In this document: positions 43,336-51,405 of the stretch, in pieces
Layout of the letters: each line of letters begins with the position of its first letter
Numbering within the stretch: position 1 is the first letter of the stretch
Assembly (NCBI RefSeq): GCF_018343525.1
Contig: NZ_JAGYPH010000001.1
Coordinates: 1,617,778-1,681,777, forward strand
Source: Lederbergia citrea
GTDB taxonomy: Bacteria > Bacillota > Bacilli > Bacillales > Bacillaceae_C
DNA length: 64,000 bases
Direction: 5' to 3'
Notes under the pieces: generated by a model
What the model was told of the DNA's origin: nothing
The model's database searches: none
Seen by the model: the letters and a program-made list of their open reading frames with translations, nothing else
Program-made: the position numbers and the translations under genes

Positions 43336-44049
43336 TTATGAATATTGGAGCTTTAATTCGGCTTCACCTATTGCTTGATCCATATAATGGATTGGTTGTT
43401 CCAGCATCTTCCCGTGACCTACCGCAAGTACATTCGGTTTTAATCCTCTTAATTTTTTTGCACTATTTAAAGCCGTTAGTTTATCCCATGTAGCCAATGC
43501 TGGAAACGGAAACATCGGCTTAAGTTTTCCCGACACCGCTATTCCTCCCCTAGTTTGGAAAGCATCCCCAGCAATTAAACTCCGATTTCGAACATCAAGA
43601 AGAGATATCGATCCGGGTGTATGGCCAGGTGAGTAAATTACTTCCAAAGAACCAATACGATCGCCTTCTTGGAGCAATAAGTCCGGGCGAGTTTTAATTT
43701 TTTTCGGAACTCCTCCACGGATTGGAGAGTTTGGTTCGTGTTGCAGAAGGCTGGAATCGCCAGACAATAATAGCGCATCCCGTGATGAAATACTTACTTG
43801 AACATCAGGCAATAAATTCTTTAGCGAGTCCAGAGCCCCAACATGATCGTCATGAGCGTGAGTAATTATTATATTTGTTATTGGTTTTCCAATCGTTTTG
43901 GCTGCATTTATGATAGCTTTCGTGCTGTACGGAAAAGCTGCGTCAATAAGGGTAAGTTCATTCTCTTCTTCTACAAAATAACAATTAACAGGAAACATCC
44001 TAGGCAGAAAAGATAGTTGAAACACTGTAGCAATCTTCGTTATTCTCAT
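43336..44049 (-). CDS. Metallo-beta-lactamase fold hydrolase
   Basis: A 237-residue glyoxalase-II-like MBL protein: NCYFVEEENELTLIDAAFPYS, zinc motif THAHDDHVGAL near 64-74, SPGHTPGSISLL near 134-145, LIAGDAFQ near 151-158 and VGHGKML near 213-219. All usual zinc ligands are present. No signal peptide. First gene of the MBL-TetR-HD operon, so it is the best candidate for the function under TetR control, possibly detoxifying a thioester or lactone; that is inference. The ribosome site is weak (AAGGGA at about 13 nt). Confidence 0.88.
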   Translation of the reverse strand: MRITKIATVFQLSFLPRMFPVNCYFVEEENELTLIDAAFPYSTKAIINAAKTIGKPITNIIITHAHDDHVGALDSLKNLLPDVQVSISSRDALLLSGDSSLLQHEPNSPIRGGVPKKIKTRPDLLLQEGDRIGSLEVIYSPGHTPGSISLLDVRNRSLIAGDAFQTRGGIAVSGKLKPMFPFPALATWDKLTALNSAKKLRGLKPNVLAVGHGKMLEQPIHYMDQAIGEAELKLQYS

Positions 44050-44090
44050 CTTTTATCACAGTCCCTTTTTACCAAACTAACCTCAATAAC

Positions 44091-44119
44091 ATTTTAACTA
44101 ATTTAATTAGTCTATGCAA
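44091..44119 (-). promoter_or_regulatory. Promoter and TetR-type operator of the MBL-TetR-HD operon
   Basis: Minus strand: TTGCAT (44114-44119), 17-bp spacer, TAAAAT (44091-44096). The spacer contains the perfect palindrome ACTAATTTAATTAGT (44097-44111), an ideal place for a repressor. Confidence 0.6.
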
Positions 44120-44130
44120 TAGGAATTTCA

Positions 44131-44151
44131 CCTATAAAAAAATTTTATAGG
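44131..44151. other. Perfect inverted repeat
   Basis: CCTATAAAA (44131-44139) and TTTTATAGG (44143-44151) around AAA. It may be the terminator of the nucleotidyltransferase gene ending at 44192 or a second operator; it lacks a clean T-tail. Confidence 0.4.
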
Positions 44152-44191
44152 CGAGACGGCTGGATATTTTCACAAGCATCTATATAATGAA

Positions 44192-44956
44192 CTATTTGTT
44201 AGTATGTTTTGCTAATCTGTTAATTTCTCCAACCATCGAATCTGCGAACTCAATTAATTTCTCGTTACTTATGTCTATATCTTCAGCCTCTCCATTATAA
44301 ACATTTAAGCACTGACTAACGATTTCTTTATATTTCTTCGGTAAATTAATCTTCCCCCATTCCCCACCTTCTCTTTTGGATGAAACTTTCCCTTCTTTTA
44401 AGAACTGCATTACTCTGCATAAATTTAGTGTAAAATAAATTGGGTTTCCTTTTATCTCCTGTGAAGCGTCCTTAATGTCATTAATAATTGAATTTAAATA
44501 AAACTGCTTATCAATTGGGATAAATACATCTTTTATTTCCCTACCCACTAACGTGACGCCACGATGGTACGTTACCGTCATGTGTCCCGCTAAATCAGGG
44601 TCAGCTGAACCTTCACCGCCACATATGAAATTTTCATCTTGCAAATATTGAGGATGAAAATAATGGAGTTGAAACGGGGTTGGATAAACAAAGTCTTTTA
44701 CATATCGCTCTAAAATGATGCTCATTTCTAGTTGATTACGTTTCCCTTTCGTTAATTTTAGTAATTTATTAATAATGGTTTTTTTAATATTGATCGGAAG
44801 TTCCTCGGTAACAACGACCAATATATCTACATCACTTCTATTTGGATTAAAACACCCCATCGCTAATGAACCATGCAAATAAACGCCAACCAAATCATCA
44901 TTAATTTCTTCAACAAAGACCTTAACAATTTTCTTTATATAGGCTTCAATGTCCAT
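44192..44956 (-). CDS. Aminoglycoside nucleotidyltransferase-like protein (AadA/DUF4111)
   Basis: A 254-residue polymerase-beta-fold nucleotidyltransferase. The signature GVYLHGSLAMGCFNPNRSDVDILVVV (about 24-49, with GS and DVD metal ligands) and a helical C-terminal DUF4111-like domain resemble streptomycin/spectinomycin adenylyltransferases ANT(3'')/ANT(9). Resistance activity cannot be inferred; several Bacillus homologs are of unknown substrate. ATG 44956 has GAGGGTG five to six bases upstream. It follows the kinase-fold gene by 10 bases, in the same orientation. Confidence 0.8.
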   Translation of the reverse strand: MDIEAYIKKIVKVFVEEINDDLVGVYLHGSLAMGCFNPNRSDVDILVVVTEELPINIKKTIINKLLKLTKGKRNQLEMSIILERYVKDFVYPTPFQLHYFHPQYLQDENFICGGEGSADPDLAGHMTVTYHRGVTLVGREIKDVFIPIDKQFYLNSIINDIKDASQEIKGNPIYFTLNLCRVMQFLKEGKVSSKREGGEWGKINLPKKYKEIVSQCLNVYNGEAEDIDISNEKLIEFADSMVGEINRLAKHTNK

Positions 44957-44966
44957 TTCTTCACCC

Positions 44967-45836
44967 TCATTTTAATGCAGAGTCCCACGCTAAATACAAC
45001 TCTTCAACTGACGAGTATCTGTTGCTTCTATTTTTATCCACCGCACGAATCGCCACATCATGAAGTTCCTTACTTGCGTCCCATTTAGAAAATGAACGAT
45101 CGAGTTCCCCGCCTAATAGACCAAAAGCGATAGCGCCCATATTAAACACATTGGTTCTCTCATCTATCGCTGCACCGAGTTCATATTCCTCTGGCGACAT
45201 GAATCTTTTCGAACCCCAAAGTCTTCCCATCATGTTCGTATATGGCTTTTTCTGGTACATATCAATATCACAAATCTTTGTTACATCGTTTTTAAAGTCA
45301 TAAAGAATACTTCCATCATAGAAATCGACAGCTACATAGTTCTTTTTTTCTACATGGACATGGAATCGTAAAATGCTATCAAATGATGCCAAACGGGTCT
45401 CAACTGATAATTGTTTGTATCGATAAAATGGTGATTCCGGATGATTATATTTAGCTGGCGGTGGAAACGACCAATGTGAATGCAGGCACTCCCCATCAAA
45501 CCAATCAAAAATAGACACATACCCATTACCAACTTCATGATGGTCAATTAACTGTACTAGGTAGGGATGATTTAATTCTTCATAAAGAGAAATGGATTGT
45601 TTTAAACGTAATACCGCTTCTTCTGGATGTCCTGAATACTCCGATGTTTTTGCTCCTGCATACTTCACAAACTTTTTGATGCCATCTTTTTTGATTCCAA
45701 AGCATATATTGCCTGAATCTTGTTGATCAAAAACACAAAAAACTTCACCTACATCCTGAAGCCAATCAAAATTGTGAATTTCTTTCAACTGGAAAGATAC
45801 GTTATCTAAAGTGATTGTTACTGGGGAGTCATTCAT
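44967..45836 (-). CDS. Serine/threonine protein kinase-like protein
   Basis: A 289-residue protein-kinase-fold protein. A possible ATP-binding Lys is in KKFVKYAGAK near 54, the catalytic loop reads VAVDFYDGSILYD near 163 (variant of HRDxxxxN with the Asp kept), the DFG position is CDIDMY, and GSKRFMSPEEYELG resembles the APE segment. C-terminal helices NRYSSVEELYLAWDSALK end the kinase lobe. Activity is plausible but the motifs are divergent. ATG 45836 has TTGGAGG six bases upstream; the longer frame to 45911 reaches toward the repeat array and is rejected. Confidence 0.78.
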   Translation of the reverse strand: MNDSPVTITLDNVSFQLKEIHNFDWLQDVGEVFCVFDQQDSGNICFGIKKDGIKKFVKYAGAKTSEYSGHPEEAVLRLKQSISLYEELNHPYLVQLIDHHEVGNGYVSIFDWFDGECLHSHWSFPPPAKYNHPESPFYRYKQLSVETRLASFDSILRFHVHVEKKNYVAVDFYDGSILYDFKNDVTKICDIDMYQKKPYTNMMGRLWGSKRFMSPEEYELGAAIDERTNVFNMGAIAFGLLGGELDRSFSKWDASKELHDVAIRAVDKNRSNRYSSVEELYLAWDSALK

Positions 45837-45899
45837 TAAATACCTCCAAATAGTGAAAAATAAAAGCCATTTAAGCTCTTTATAAGCTAATCGGGAATT

Positions 45900-46197
45900 C
45901 TTTCGGGCCATTCGGGCGCTCTTTCAAGCCACTCAAGCACTCATTCAAGCCACTCAGGCATGCTTTCAAGCCACTTAAGCTCCCTTTCAAGCCACTCAAG
46001 CACTCTTTCAAGCCACTCAAGCACTCTTTCAAGCCACTCAGGCTCTCTTTCAAGCCACTCAGGCATGCTTTCAAGCCACTCAAGCACTCTTTCAAGCCAC
46101 TCAAGCACTCTTTCAAGCCACTCAAGCTCTCTTTCAAGCCACTCAGGCATGCTTTCAAGCCACTCAAGCTCTCTTTCAAGCCACTCAAGTATTCTTA
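45900..46197. repeat. Intergenic 21-bp tandem array, about fourteen units (CAAGCCACTC type)
   Basis: The core CAAGCCACT starts at 45925 and then at every 21st base to 46177 (thirteen copies); a degenerate copy precedes at 45904. The consensus is TTTCAAGCCACTCAAGCACTC, with the last third alternating between GCACT, GCTCT and GGCATG. Three frames are open across it because 21 is a multiple of three and the unit has no stop; none has a ribosome site. It occupies most of the gap between the sugar isomerase stop and the kinase-like gene. Confidence 0.92.
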
Positions 46198-46242
46198 ACT
46201 TAAAGCAGTTTTAAAACGATCAACCCTTGCCTCATTTACTGA

Positions 46243-47067
46243 CTATATTAACTCTTTTAGGTAGGCGTGGCTCTCAGAAACTTGTTCTTCATTTAACCCA
46301 TGCAAGATAAGAGGTCCATTATAACCAGAAGATTTTAATAGAGAAATATAATATTCATAGTCTAAATCGCCTTTACCCGCTGCAACAAATTCCTGCTGCT
46401 CCACCGAAAAGTCTTTAGCATGGGCAAGAATTATATTTTCTCCTAATAAATCAAACGCTTCATCTAGTAAATAGTGCATTTTATCTATTTGATCGAACGG
46501 GATTAAATTCGCACCGTCCATAATTATTTTTAGATGGTCAGTTTGAAAAGTTTCTAACAATCGCATTCCTTTTTCAGCTGTGTTAATCACATTCGAAAGT
46601 TCAGGCTCAATACCTAAAATAACATTGTATTTTTCAGCAATTACAAGGGCTCGTTCCATTATTTTAATCAAATCTTCCCATGCTTCTCTGGAATTGTTAT
46701 CAGGATGGAATTTCCACATATTATTAATGTCTCTAGAACCCGTACAAAGAGTAATGACATTAGTTCCGAGATACCGAGAAGCTTTAGCCAAATTCTCCAA
46801 CGCTATAAGACCTTTTTCTCTCACATCCATGACTGGATGGATCATATTAAAAGTCCCCGATAGTCCCGCTATTTCAATGCCAGACTCTCGAATAGTCCTT
46901 CCCAAATCTACAAAAGTATCCTTATCAAATTCAAGTGGCAAAGATGGCAAATTCGCACACGATAAATTAAACTGAACACAATTCATATCATAGTCTTGGA
47001 CAGCTTGAATCACCTCTACCACGTTGTGCCTGTCAAACTCTTTAGCAAGAATCCCTATCTCCATCAT
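46243..47067 (-). CDS. Sugar phosphate isomerase/epimerase (xylose isomerase-like TIM barrel)
   Basis: A 274-residue AP-endonuclease-family-2 TIM barrel. Likely metal ligands are the Glu in LGIEPELSN near 147, the Asp of IMDGANL near 179, the His of LAHAKDF near 214 and the late Glu/His region LILHGLNEE near 258. Such enzymes isomerise or epimerise sugars and inositols. ATG ATG start at 47067 follows a run of Gs within the end of the upstream oxidoreductase gene; the frames overlap by four bases, so they form one functional pair. Confidence 0.87.
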   Translation of the reverse strand: MMEIGILAKEFDRHNVVEVIQAVQDYDMNCVQFNLSCANLPSLPLEFDKDTFVDLGRTIRESGIEIAGLSGTFNMIHPVMDVREKGLIALENLAKASRYLGTNVITLCTGSRDINNMWKFHPDNNSREAWEDLIKIMERALVIAEKYNVILGIEPELSNVINTAEKGMRLLETFQTDHLKIIMDGANLIPFDQIDKMHYLLDEAFDLLGENIILAHAKDFSVEQQEFVAAGKGDLDYEYYISLLKSSGYNGPLILHGLNEEQVSESHAYLKELI

Positions 47068-48131
47068 AATCCCCCCCTTACATCTGACAATTTAACTCGT
47101 TCTCCTGATTCAACAGAATGTGCTATGGCAACCATTGCTCTCATATTCGCAATTCCATCTTCAATGGATGCTCCAGTCATGGGTTTTCGATCTATTATTG
47201 TATCGGCGAAACCCTCCAGCTGACGTCGATAAAAATGTCCATCAGAAGCTAAAGGCCGACGAAATTGTCCATCTTTAGCAGAGAAAATATCAACTTCACT
47301 AGACTTGAATAACCAAGGATTAAAAGTTTTTCCTACTACACTTCCATATTCTCCGTATATTTGAAATCCTTCATGCCAATCCATTCTTACGCCAATCGAC
47401 AAATCTAATTGACCATAACTCCCGTTTTCAAATTCAACAGTTGCTAACCAGTTATGTGCACCAAACTTTTCTGTATGGTAAGCTTGGACACTCAATATAT
47501 TTCCGCCAAAAAATCTTGCAGTATCAACTAAATGGCTGCCATGGCCAAGCATATAATATTGTTTTTTATTTCCCTTCACATCGCGTGCAGGTTTTAGGGA
47601 TTGATCGCTTCTTTCTATGATTGGCATGACATTATCAGTAAGGGTGTATCTAGCGTGATTATCTCCATACCACGCCTTCAGTGCTAACATTTCACCCATT
47701 TCATTTTTAACAAAATCTCTTGCTGTTGAAATGCCCTCATCAAACCTTTTCATATTGCCGACTTGAAGAATTAACCCGGAGTCCTTCACAACTTTTTCAA
47801 GTTCTAAACATTCCTCGATCGTTACTCCCAGAGGTTTTTCTACTAGTACATGCTTGCCCGCCTTCAATGCTTTCATGGCGGCACTTACATGAAAAAAATC
47901 GGATACTCCAATGATTACTGCATCGATATCATTGTTCGGGAGCATCTCACCATAATTTGTATAAGTGAATTTTGGCCTATGTATTTCTGCTACCCTATAA
48001 AGCAAGTCTTCTGCAGCATCACATAATGCATACAATTCTACATTTCTACCTTTTCTACATGACTCAATATGTGCTGCTTGTGAAATTGGACCGCAGCCCA
48101 GAATGCCGATTCTTAATTTATCTGATTTCAT
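47064..48131 (-). CDS. Gfo/Idh/MocA family oxidoreductase
   Basis: A 355-residue NAD(P)-dependent dehydrogenase: Rossmann motif GILGCGPISQAAHI near 9-22, the EKPLG motif (HVLVEKPLGV near 94-103, catalytic Lys) and the C-terminal GFO_IDH domain with GHGSHLVDTARFFGG near 200. Substrates are usually inositols or sugars. The overlap with the isomerase gene suggests a two-step sugar/cyclitol conversion. ATG 48131 has GGAGGG about nine bases upstream. No transporter or regulator is adjacent. Confidence 0.9.
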   Translation of the reverse strand: MKSDKLRIGILGCGPISQAAHIESCRKGRNVELYALCDAAEDLLYRVAEIHRPKFTYTNYGEMLPNNDIDAVIIGVSDFFHVSAAMKALKAGKHVLVEKPLGVTIEECLELEKVVKDSGLILQVGNMKRFDEGISTARDFVKNEMGEMLALKAWYGDNHARYTLTDNVMPIIERSDQSLKPARDVKGNKKQYYMLGHGSHLVDTARFFGGNILSVQAYHTEKFGAHNWLATVEFENGSYGQLDLSIGVRMDWHEGFQIYGEYGSVVGKTFNPWLFKSSEVDIFSAKDGQFRRPLASDGHFYRRQLEGFADTIIDRKPMTGASIEDGIANMRAMVAIAHSVESGERVKLSDVRGGL

Positions 48132-48191
48132 CGGATATTCCCTCCAAATATTTTGAAAACAGTCTGTCGGTATGCCTCAACATCTCCAGAC

Positions 48192-48539
48192 TTATTGATC
48201 CCAAAAGTACATGAGTATTCTATTCAATATTACGATACATCCAAAAATCCAAGCCGAACCAACCGTCCCAAGGAGAAAAAGTAAAACTACGGGAATCAAG
48301 AAGACAAAGATTTCTAATAACAAATGAAGAGGTGCCGATAGTGGAATAGTGGCTTTTGGAGATCCAAATAACCCCCATATAATAGCTATTACTAATGGGG
48401 TCCCAATGCCTAATATACCTTTAGTAATACCTGTATTTCCTGTTTTAAATCCCCAATAACCATAAACAGCAAGTGCACAAAGTTCTAACAAAAACCGAAG
48501 GAATAAGTTTATTGCTTGAAAGATAGCTAGAAGCTCCAT
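48192..48539 (-). CDS. YrdB family membrane protein (DUF2568)
   Basis: A 115-residue protein with four hydrophobic segments. The FLLELCALAVYGYWGFKTG stretch near 16-34, IWGLFGSPKATIPLS near 54-68 and the following hydrophobic helix fit the YrdB/DUF2568 family of small membrane proteins; function unknown. ATG 48539 is preceded by AAGGCGG at about 10 nt. Co-directional with its neighbours but separated from them by 36 and 60 bases. Confidence 0.82.
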   Translation of the reverse strand: MELLAIFQAINLFLRFLLELCALAVYGYWGFKTGNTGITKGILGIGTPLVIAIIWGLFGSPKATIPLSAPLHLLLEIFVFLIPVVLLFLLGTVGSAWIFGCIVILNRILMYFWDQ

Positions 48540-48575
48540 CTAGATCATCCGCCTTCCCAGCCGACCTTTTTATAT

Positions 48576-49199
48576 TTATGAATGTAAAGTTTGACTTAAT
48601 ATTGGTTTAATGTGAAAAATGCCTTTTTCTATAGAGGTTTCTATGTATCCAATTATTTGATCGAAGGTAAACACATTTAATTTTTGCTGGAGGGTATTCC
48701 GATCATAGTCCATATCTTCAAATACTGACGGCAATAATTCTTTCACATCCTTGATTGTTACCTCTTCTAAATCGATCATTGAACCGCTTTTCTCTAACTC
48801 TTTCATCGGCTCTAAATTAACGCCATAATATTCCAATAATTTCCCGTTTAATAATCGAAAATCATTATGATAAAGACTAACCATGTTTTTATCATTTTCT
48901 ATTCTGTTTTTTAACCAAGGTACAAAGAAACCCTTTAACCACAAATCATCAGCGATTAGATGTGTGTAATAGCCTAAAATATAACTAATTTGCTTATATG
49001 AGCTATATTTCTTCAAGAACTTTTCATAATCAATATACCTTGAAAAATCCTGATGGTCCCCCCTAAAAAAATGAGAAAAATCTTTAGATGTTACCGCATC
49101 CGGAGCAATCCCTCCCATTAAAAATGAGTATCGATCACTAATTGAAACCCTACTGGCAATTTCATTTGCTATAATTAGGTGCATAATTCTGGATCCCAG
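48576..49199 (-). CDS. Zinc-dependent phospholipase C-like protein
   Basis: A helical protein of about 207 residues of the zinc-dependent phospholipase C/S1-P1-nuclease-like family: MHLIIANEIAS, GGIAPDAV, SHFFRG, ILGYYTHLIADDLW with the expected His/Asp metal ligands. No signal peptide. The first ATG (49184) lacks a ribosome site, while codons upstream encode GSRI, which I expect just before MHLIIAN in this family. AAGGGAG (49209-49215) is 9 nt before a CTG (49199) and 6 nt before an ATT (49202); an in-frame TGA at 49206-49208 bars anything further. I take CTG as start; if only ATG is used the protein has 202 residues. Confidence 0.8.
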   Translation of the reverse strand: MGSRIMHLIIANEIASRVSISDRYSFLMGGIAPDAVTSKDFSHFFRGDHQDFSRYIDYEKFLKKYSSYKQISYILGYYTHLIADDLWLKGFFVPWLKNRIENDKNMVSLYHNDFRLLNGKLLEYYGVNLEPMKELEKSGSMIDLEEVTIKDVKELLPSVFEDMDYDRNTLQQKLNVFTFDQIIGYIETSIEKGIFHIKPILSQTLHS

Positions 49200-49247
49200 A
49201 ATAATTCACTCCCTTCGTTTATTTTATAAATAGTCGTTGAAGAAGGT

Positions 49248-50036
49248 TTATAATTTCTTGAAACGTAAAATGATAACAGGAGGAATTTCATACCAATCAA
49301 ATCTATTAGGTTCTTTTTCTTTATTAAAACAAGGTTCTACTATTCCATCTAGCACAAAATTATTTTGAAAAGATAGATTGAAATAATATGATAAAGACCT
49401 ATGAAACATGAAGTGTGGAGAGGGCTGCCCTTTTATCCCAATAGCTTCGTAAGGCTGCGGACTAAGATAGTTAAAAATCTGGACACTGTTTCTAGAATGA
49501 ATATCGCCATCAATATCTTCTATTTCATGTACTTTTCGCATGTGAGGTGTTTGAAAGCAAGGATGTGTGATTGAGAAGACAAAGGATCCATTTTTCTTAA
49601 GCAGTTTTTGGAGCGCTTTCATTAAAGGAGTAATATCGGCAATATCCATTAGAGCCATATTTGCAACGGCATGATCAAATTTTTGTTTCCCAAGTTCGAT
49701 TAAAGAACCATGATTCGTCGCATCAAGTACTCTATAGTCAATACAGTTTAAATATTCTTTAGATCTTAATTTTGCCCGCTCAATCATTTTAGGACTATAA
49801 TCAATAGCAATTACATTTGCACCTAATTCAGCAAGTCTCCTTGAAAAGTTTCCATTACCACAAGCAATATCCAAAATGGTCTGGCCTTCTTTTACGTTTA
49901 ATAACTTTTCTGTATAAGGCCTAATCAATTCACGGTGAAATTGGTTGCTTTGTTCACCCATGTAATCATCCCAATATTCAGCATTTTCATTCCATCTAGA
50001 TTGTGAATCTTGTATCAACTCTTTCCATTCACTCAT
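49248..50036 (-). CDS. Class I SAM-dependent methyltransferase
   Basis: A 262-residue methyltransferase. Motif I ILDIACGNGNFSRRLAE near 54-70, motif II VIAIDYSPKMIERA near 75-88, and FDHAVANMALMDI near 119-131 (motif IV). The C-terminal half contains an insert typical of small-molecule methyltransferases. Cytoplasmic, substrate unknown. ATG 50036 has AAGGAG about nine bases upstream. No clear partner nearby. Confidence 0.87.
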   Translation of the reverse strand: MSEWKELIQDSQSRWNENAEYWDDYMGEQSNQFHRELIRPYTEKLLNVKEGQTILDIACGNGNFSRRLAELGANVIAIDYSPKMIERAKLRSKEYLNCIDYRVLDATNHGSLIELGKQKFDHAVANMALMDIADITPLMKALQKLLKKNGSFVFSITHPCFQTPHMRKVHEIEDIDGDIHSRNSVQIFNYLSPQPYEAIGIKGQPSPHFMFHRSLSYYFNLSFQNNFVLDGIVEPCFNKEKEPNRFDWYEIPPVIILRFKKL

Positions 50037-50123
50037 ATGATTTTTCTCCTTTTGTAAATATGTACGATATTATAGCCAGCCGTACTCTTAATTAATTCTT
50101 TATGATTAATACAAATACCTTCA

Positions 50124-50234
50124 TTACCTTTTACGGTTCAATAAGAAAAACAGCATTCCTACACCAGTATACATCTTGCATTTAGCAAAACTATTAAAAA
50201 GGAAATCCAATACAGGGTCTTCTATTTGCTTCAT
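50124..50234 (-). CDS. Possible 36-aa small protein overlapping the upstream gene
   Basis: Frame ATG 50232-50234 to TAA 50124-50126. Its start overlaps the TGA of the methyltransferase-like gene as ATGA, and AAAGG lies four bases before it. The product has a hydrophobic C-terminal half (TGVGMLFFLLN) and a basic end. No family recognised; it may be chance. Confidence 0.3.
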   Translation of the reverse strand: MKQIEDPVLDFLFNSFAKCKMYTGVGMLFFLLNRKR

Positions 50235-50794
50235 TTAACCTTTATCGCATCAATTATTAACGAAGGAGCCGCTAACTTATTCCCTTGATTTCTAGGATCA
50301 TATTTTTTTGAGCGAAAGATAATACCATCCTTTCCATCCCAATCATTGCATTGAAAATTACCTTGTTCATCGAAGTATTCAAGTAATACAACTTGAAACC
50401 CAGAGGCTTCAAACATTTCTGTCAATGTCTTATAAGTATGTACAATTTTATGACTTGCGGCTGGATGATCTTTAGGGCCGGGTCCACCTACTTTTACAAC
50501 ATTTTGATATGTCTCATCTGGAAAAAATCCATCGGGGACAGCACACCGAATATAACCCGATGGTTTTAGAAATTCATAACAAATTTTGGCGGCCTTGATA
50601 CCTTCTTCATATGTTAAATGCTCCCATACATGTTCTGCTAGAATAGCTGTAATAGAATTAATATCAAATCTATTCCTCCATGTATTCTCATCTAATAAAT
50701 TGATTTCTTTTTCTTGAGTATGTATCCAACCTGGATTATTATTATATTCTCCTGCTCCAACGACAATCCTAATTTCTGCTTGTTGTACATCCAT
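50231..50794 (-). CDS. SAM-dependent methyltransferase-like protein
   Basis: A 187-residue protein that looks like the C-terminal half of a class I methyltransferase: ILAEHVWEHLTYEEGIKAAK near 52-71 and SGYIRCAVPDGFFPD near 81-95 resemble motif IV-VI of methyltransferases that act on sugars or lipids. The N-terminus IRIVVGAGEYNNNPGW replaces the usual glycine-rich SAM loop, so SAM binding is less certain. ATG 50794 has GAGGTG five bases upstream; the GTG at 50803 is part of that motif. Function not assigned. Confidence 0.75.
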   Translation of the reverse strand: MDVQQAEIRIVVGAGEYNNNPGWIHTQEKEINLLDENTWRNRFDINSITAILAEHVWEHLTYEEGIKAAKICYEFLKPSGYIRCAVPDGFFPDETYQNVVKVGGPGPKDHPAASHKIVHTYKTLTEMFEASGFQVVLLEYFDEQGNFQCNDWDGKDGIIFRSKKYDPRNQGNKLAAPSLIIDAIKVK

Positions 50795-50811
50795 TCGTTT
50801 CACCTCTTAAT

Positions 50812-51405
50812 TTAGATTCTTCCTTTATCACTGTAATTAGACAGATGAGAAACTTGATTAAAATTCAAAATCTCCCATTTCTCTTCATGGAAATGTATGT
50901 TGCTAATACAAGCATTTATTAGAGTAGTTTTCCCAGAACCGATTTTCCCATTTGACAATGTAGCTAATATTGCATTGATAACTGCCCCATGTACTACTAG
51001 CAATACTTTTCTATTGCCATATTTTTGATTGATTGTTTTTATCCCTGCCATGATCCTATTAATGAAGGATAATCTATCTTCCTGATTTGGATAATTTTTG
51101 TCAGGATATGCCGTTAATCTTTCTTCTAATGTCATACCCTCAGCATCACCGAAATATCTTTCTGAAAAATTGTCCATCTCAATCAAAGGAACATTTAAAC
51201 CTTCATTTATTATTTCTGCAGTTTGCTTGGCACGCTTTAATGGACTGGTTATAATGACATCCCACTTAGAATCTTTCAAAAACTCCCTACATTCCTGTGC
51301 TTGTTGAATTCCATTTTTATTTAAGGGGATATCAGTTTTTCCCTGTATTTTACCTAAAGCATTCCAATCAGTTTCACCATGTCTAATCAAACATATAGTA
51401 GTTAT
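50812..51405 (-). CDS. Histidine phosphatase family protein
   Basis: A phosphoglycerate-mutase-like phosphatase of about 197 residues: LIRHGETDWNALGKIQG with the catalytic RHG, ITSPLKRAKQTAEII, and a second His in VVHGAVINA. Homologs usually start MTTICLIRHG. Here the codon in that Met position is ATA (51403-51405), with GGGG eight bases upstream; the only canonical option is a TTG at 51390, without a ribosome site and cutting off the first beta-strand. I therefore place the start at ATA, a rare initiator. A sequencing error or a decaying gene is the alternative. Confidence 0.8.
   Translation of the reverse strand: MTTICLIRHGETDWNALGKIQGKTDIPLNKNGIQQAQECREFLKDSKWDVIITSPLKRAKQTAEIINEGLNVPLIEMDNFSERYFGDAEGMTLEERLTAYPDKNYPNQEDRLSFINRIMAGIKTINQKYGNRKVLLVVHGAVINAILATLSNGKIGSGKTTLINACISNIHFHEEKWEILNFNQVSHLSNYSDKGRI

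Noticed and set aside
45900..46197. CRISPR array
   Set aside because: Units are contiguous with no unique spacers of constant length, and no cas genes are nearby.
45880..46214. Three long overlapping open frames (heptad-repeat proteins) on both strands of the array
   Set aside because: They result from a stop-free 21-bp unit, have no ribosome sites and run in several frames at once.
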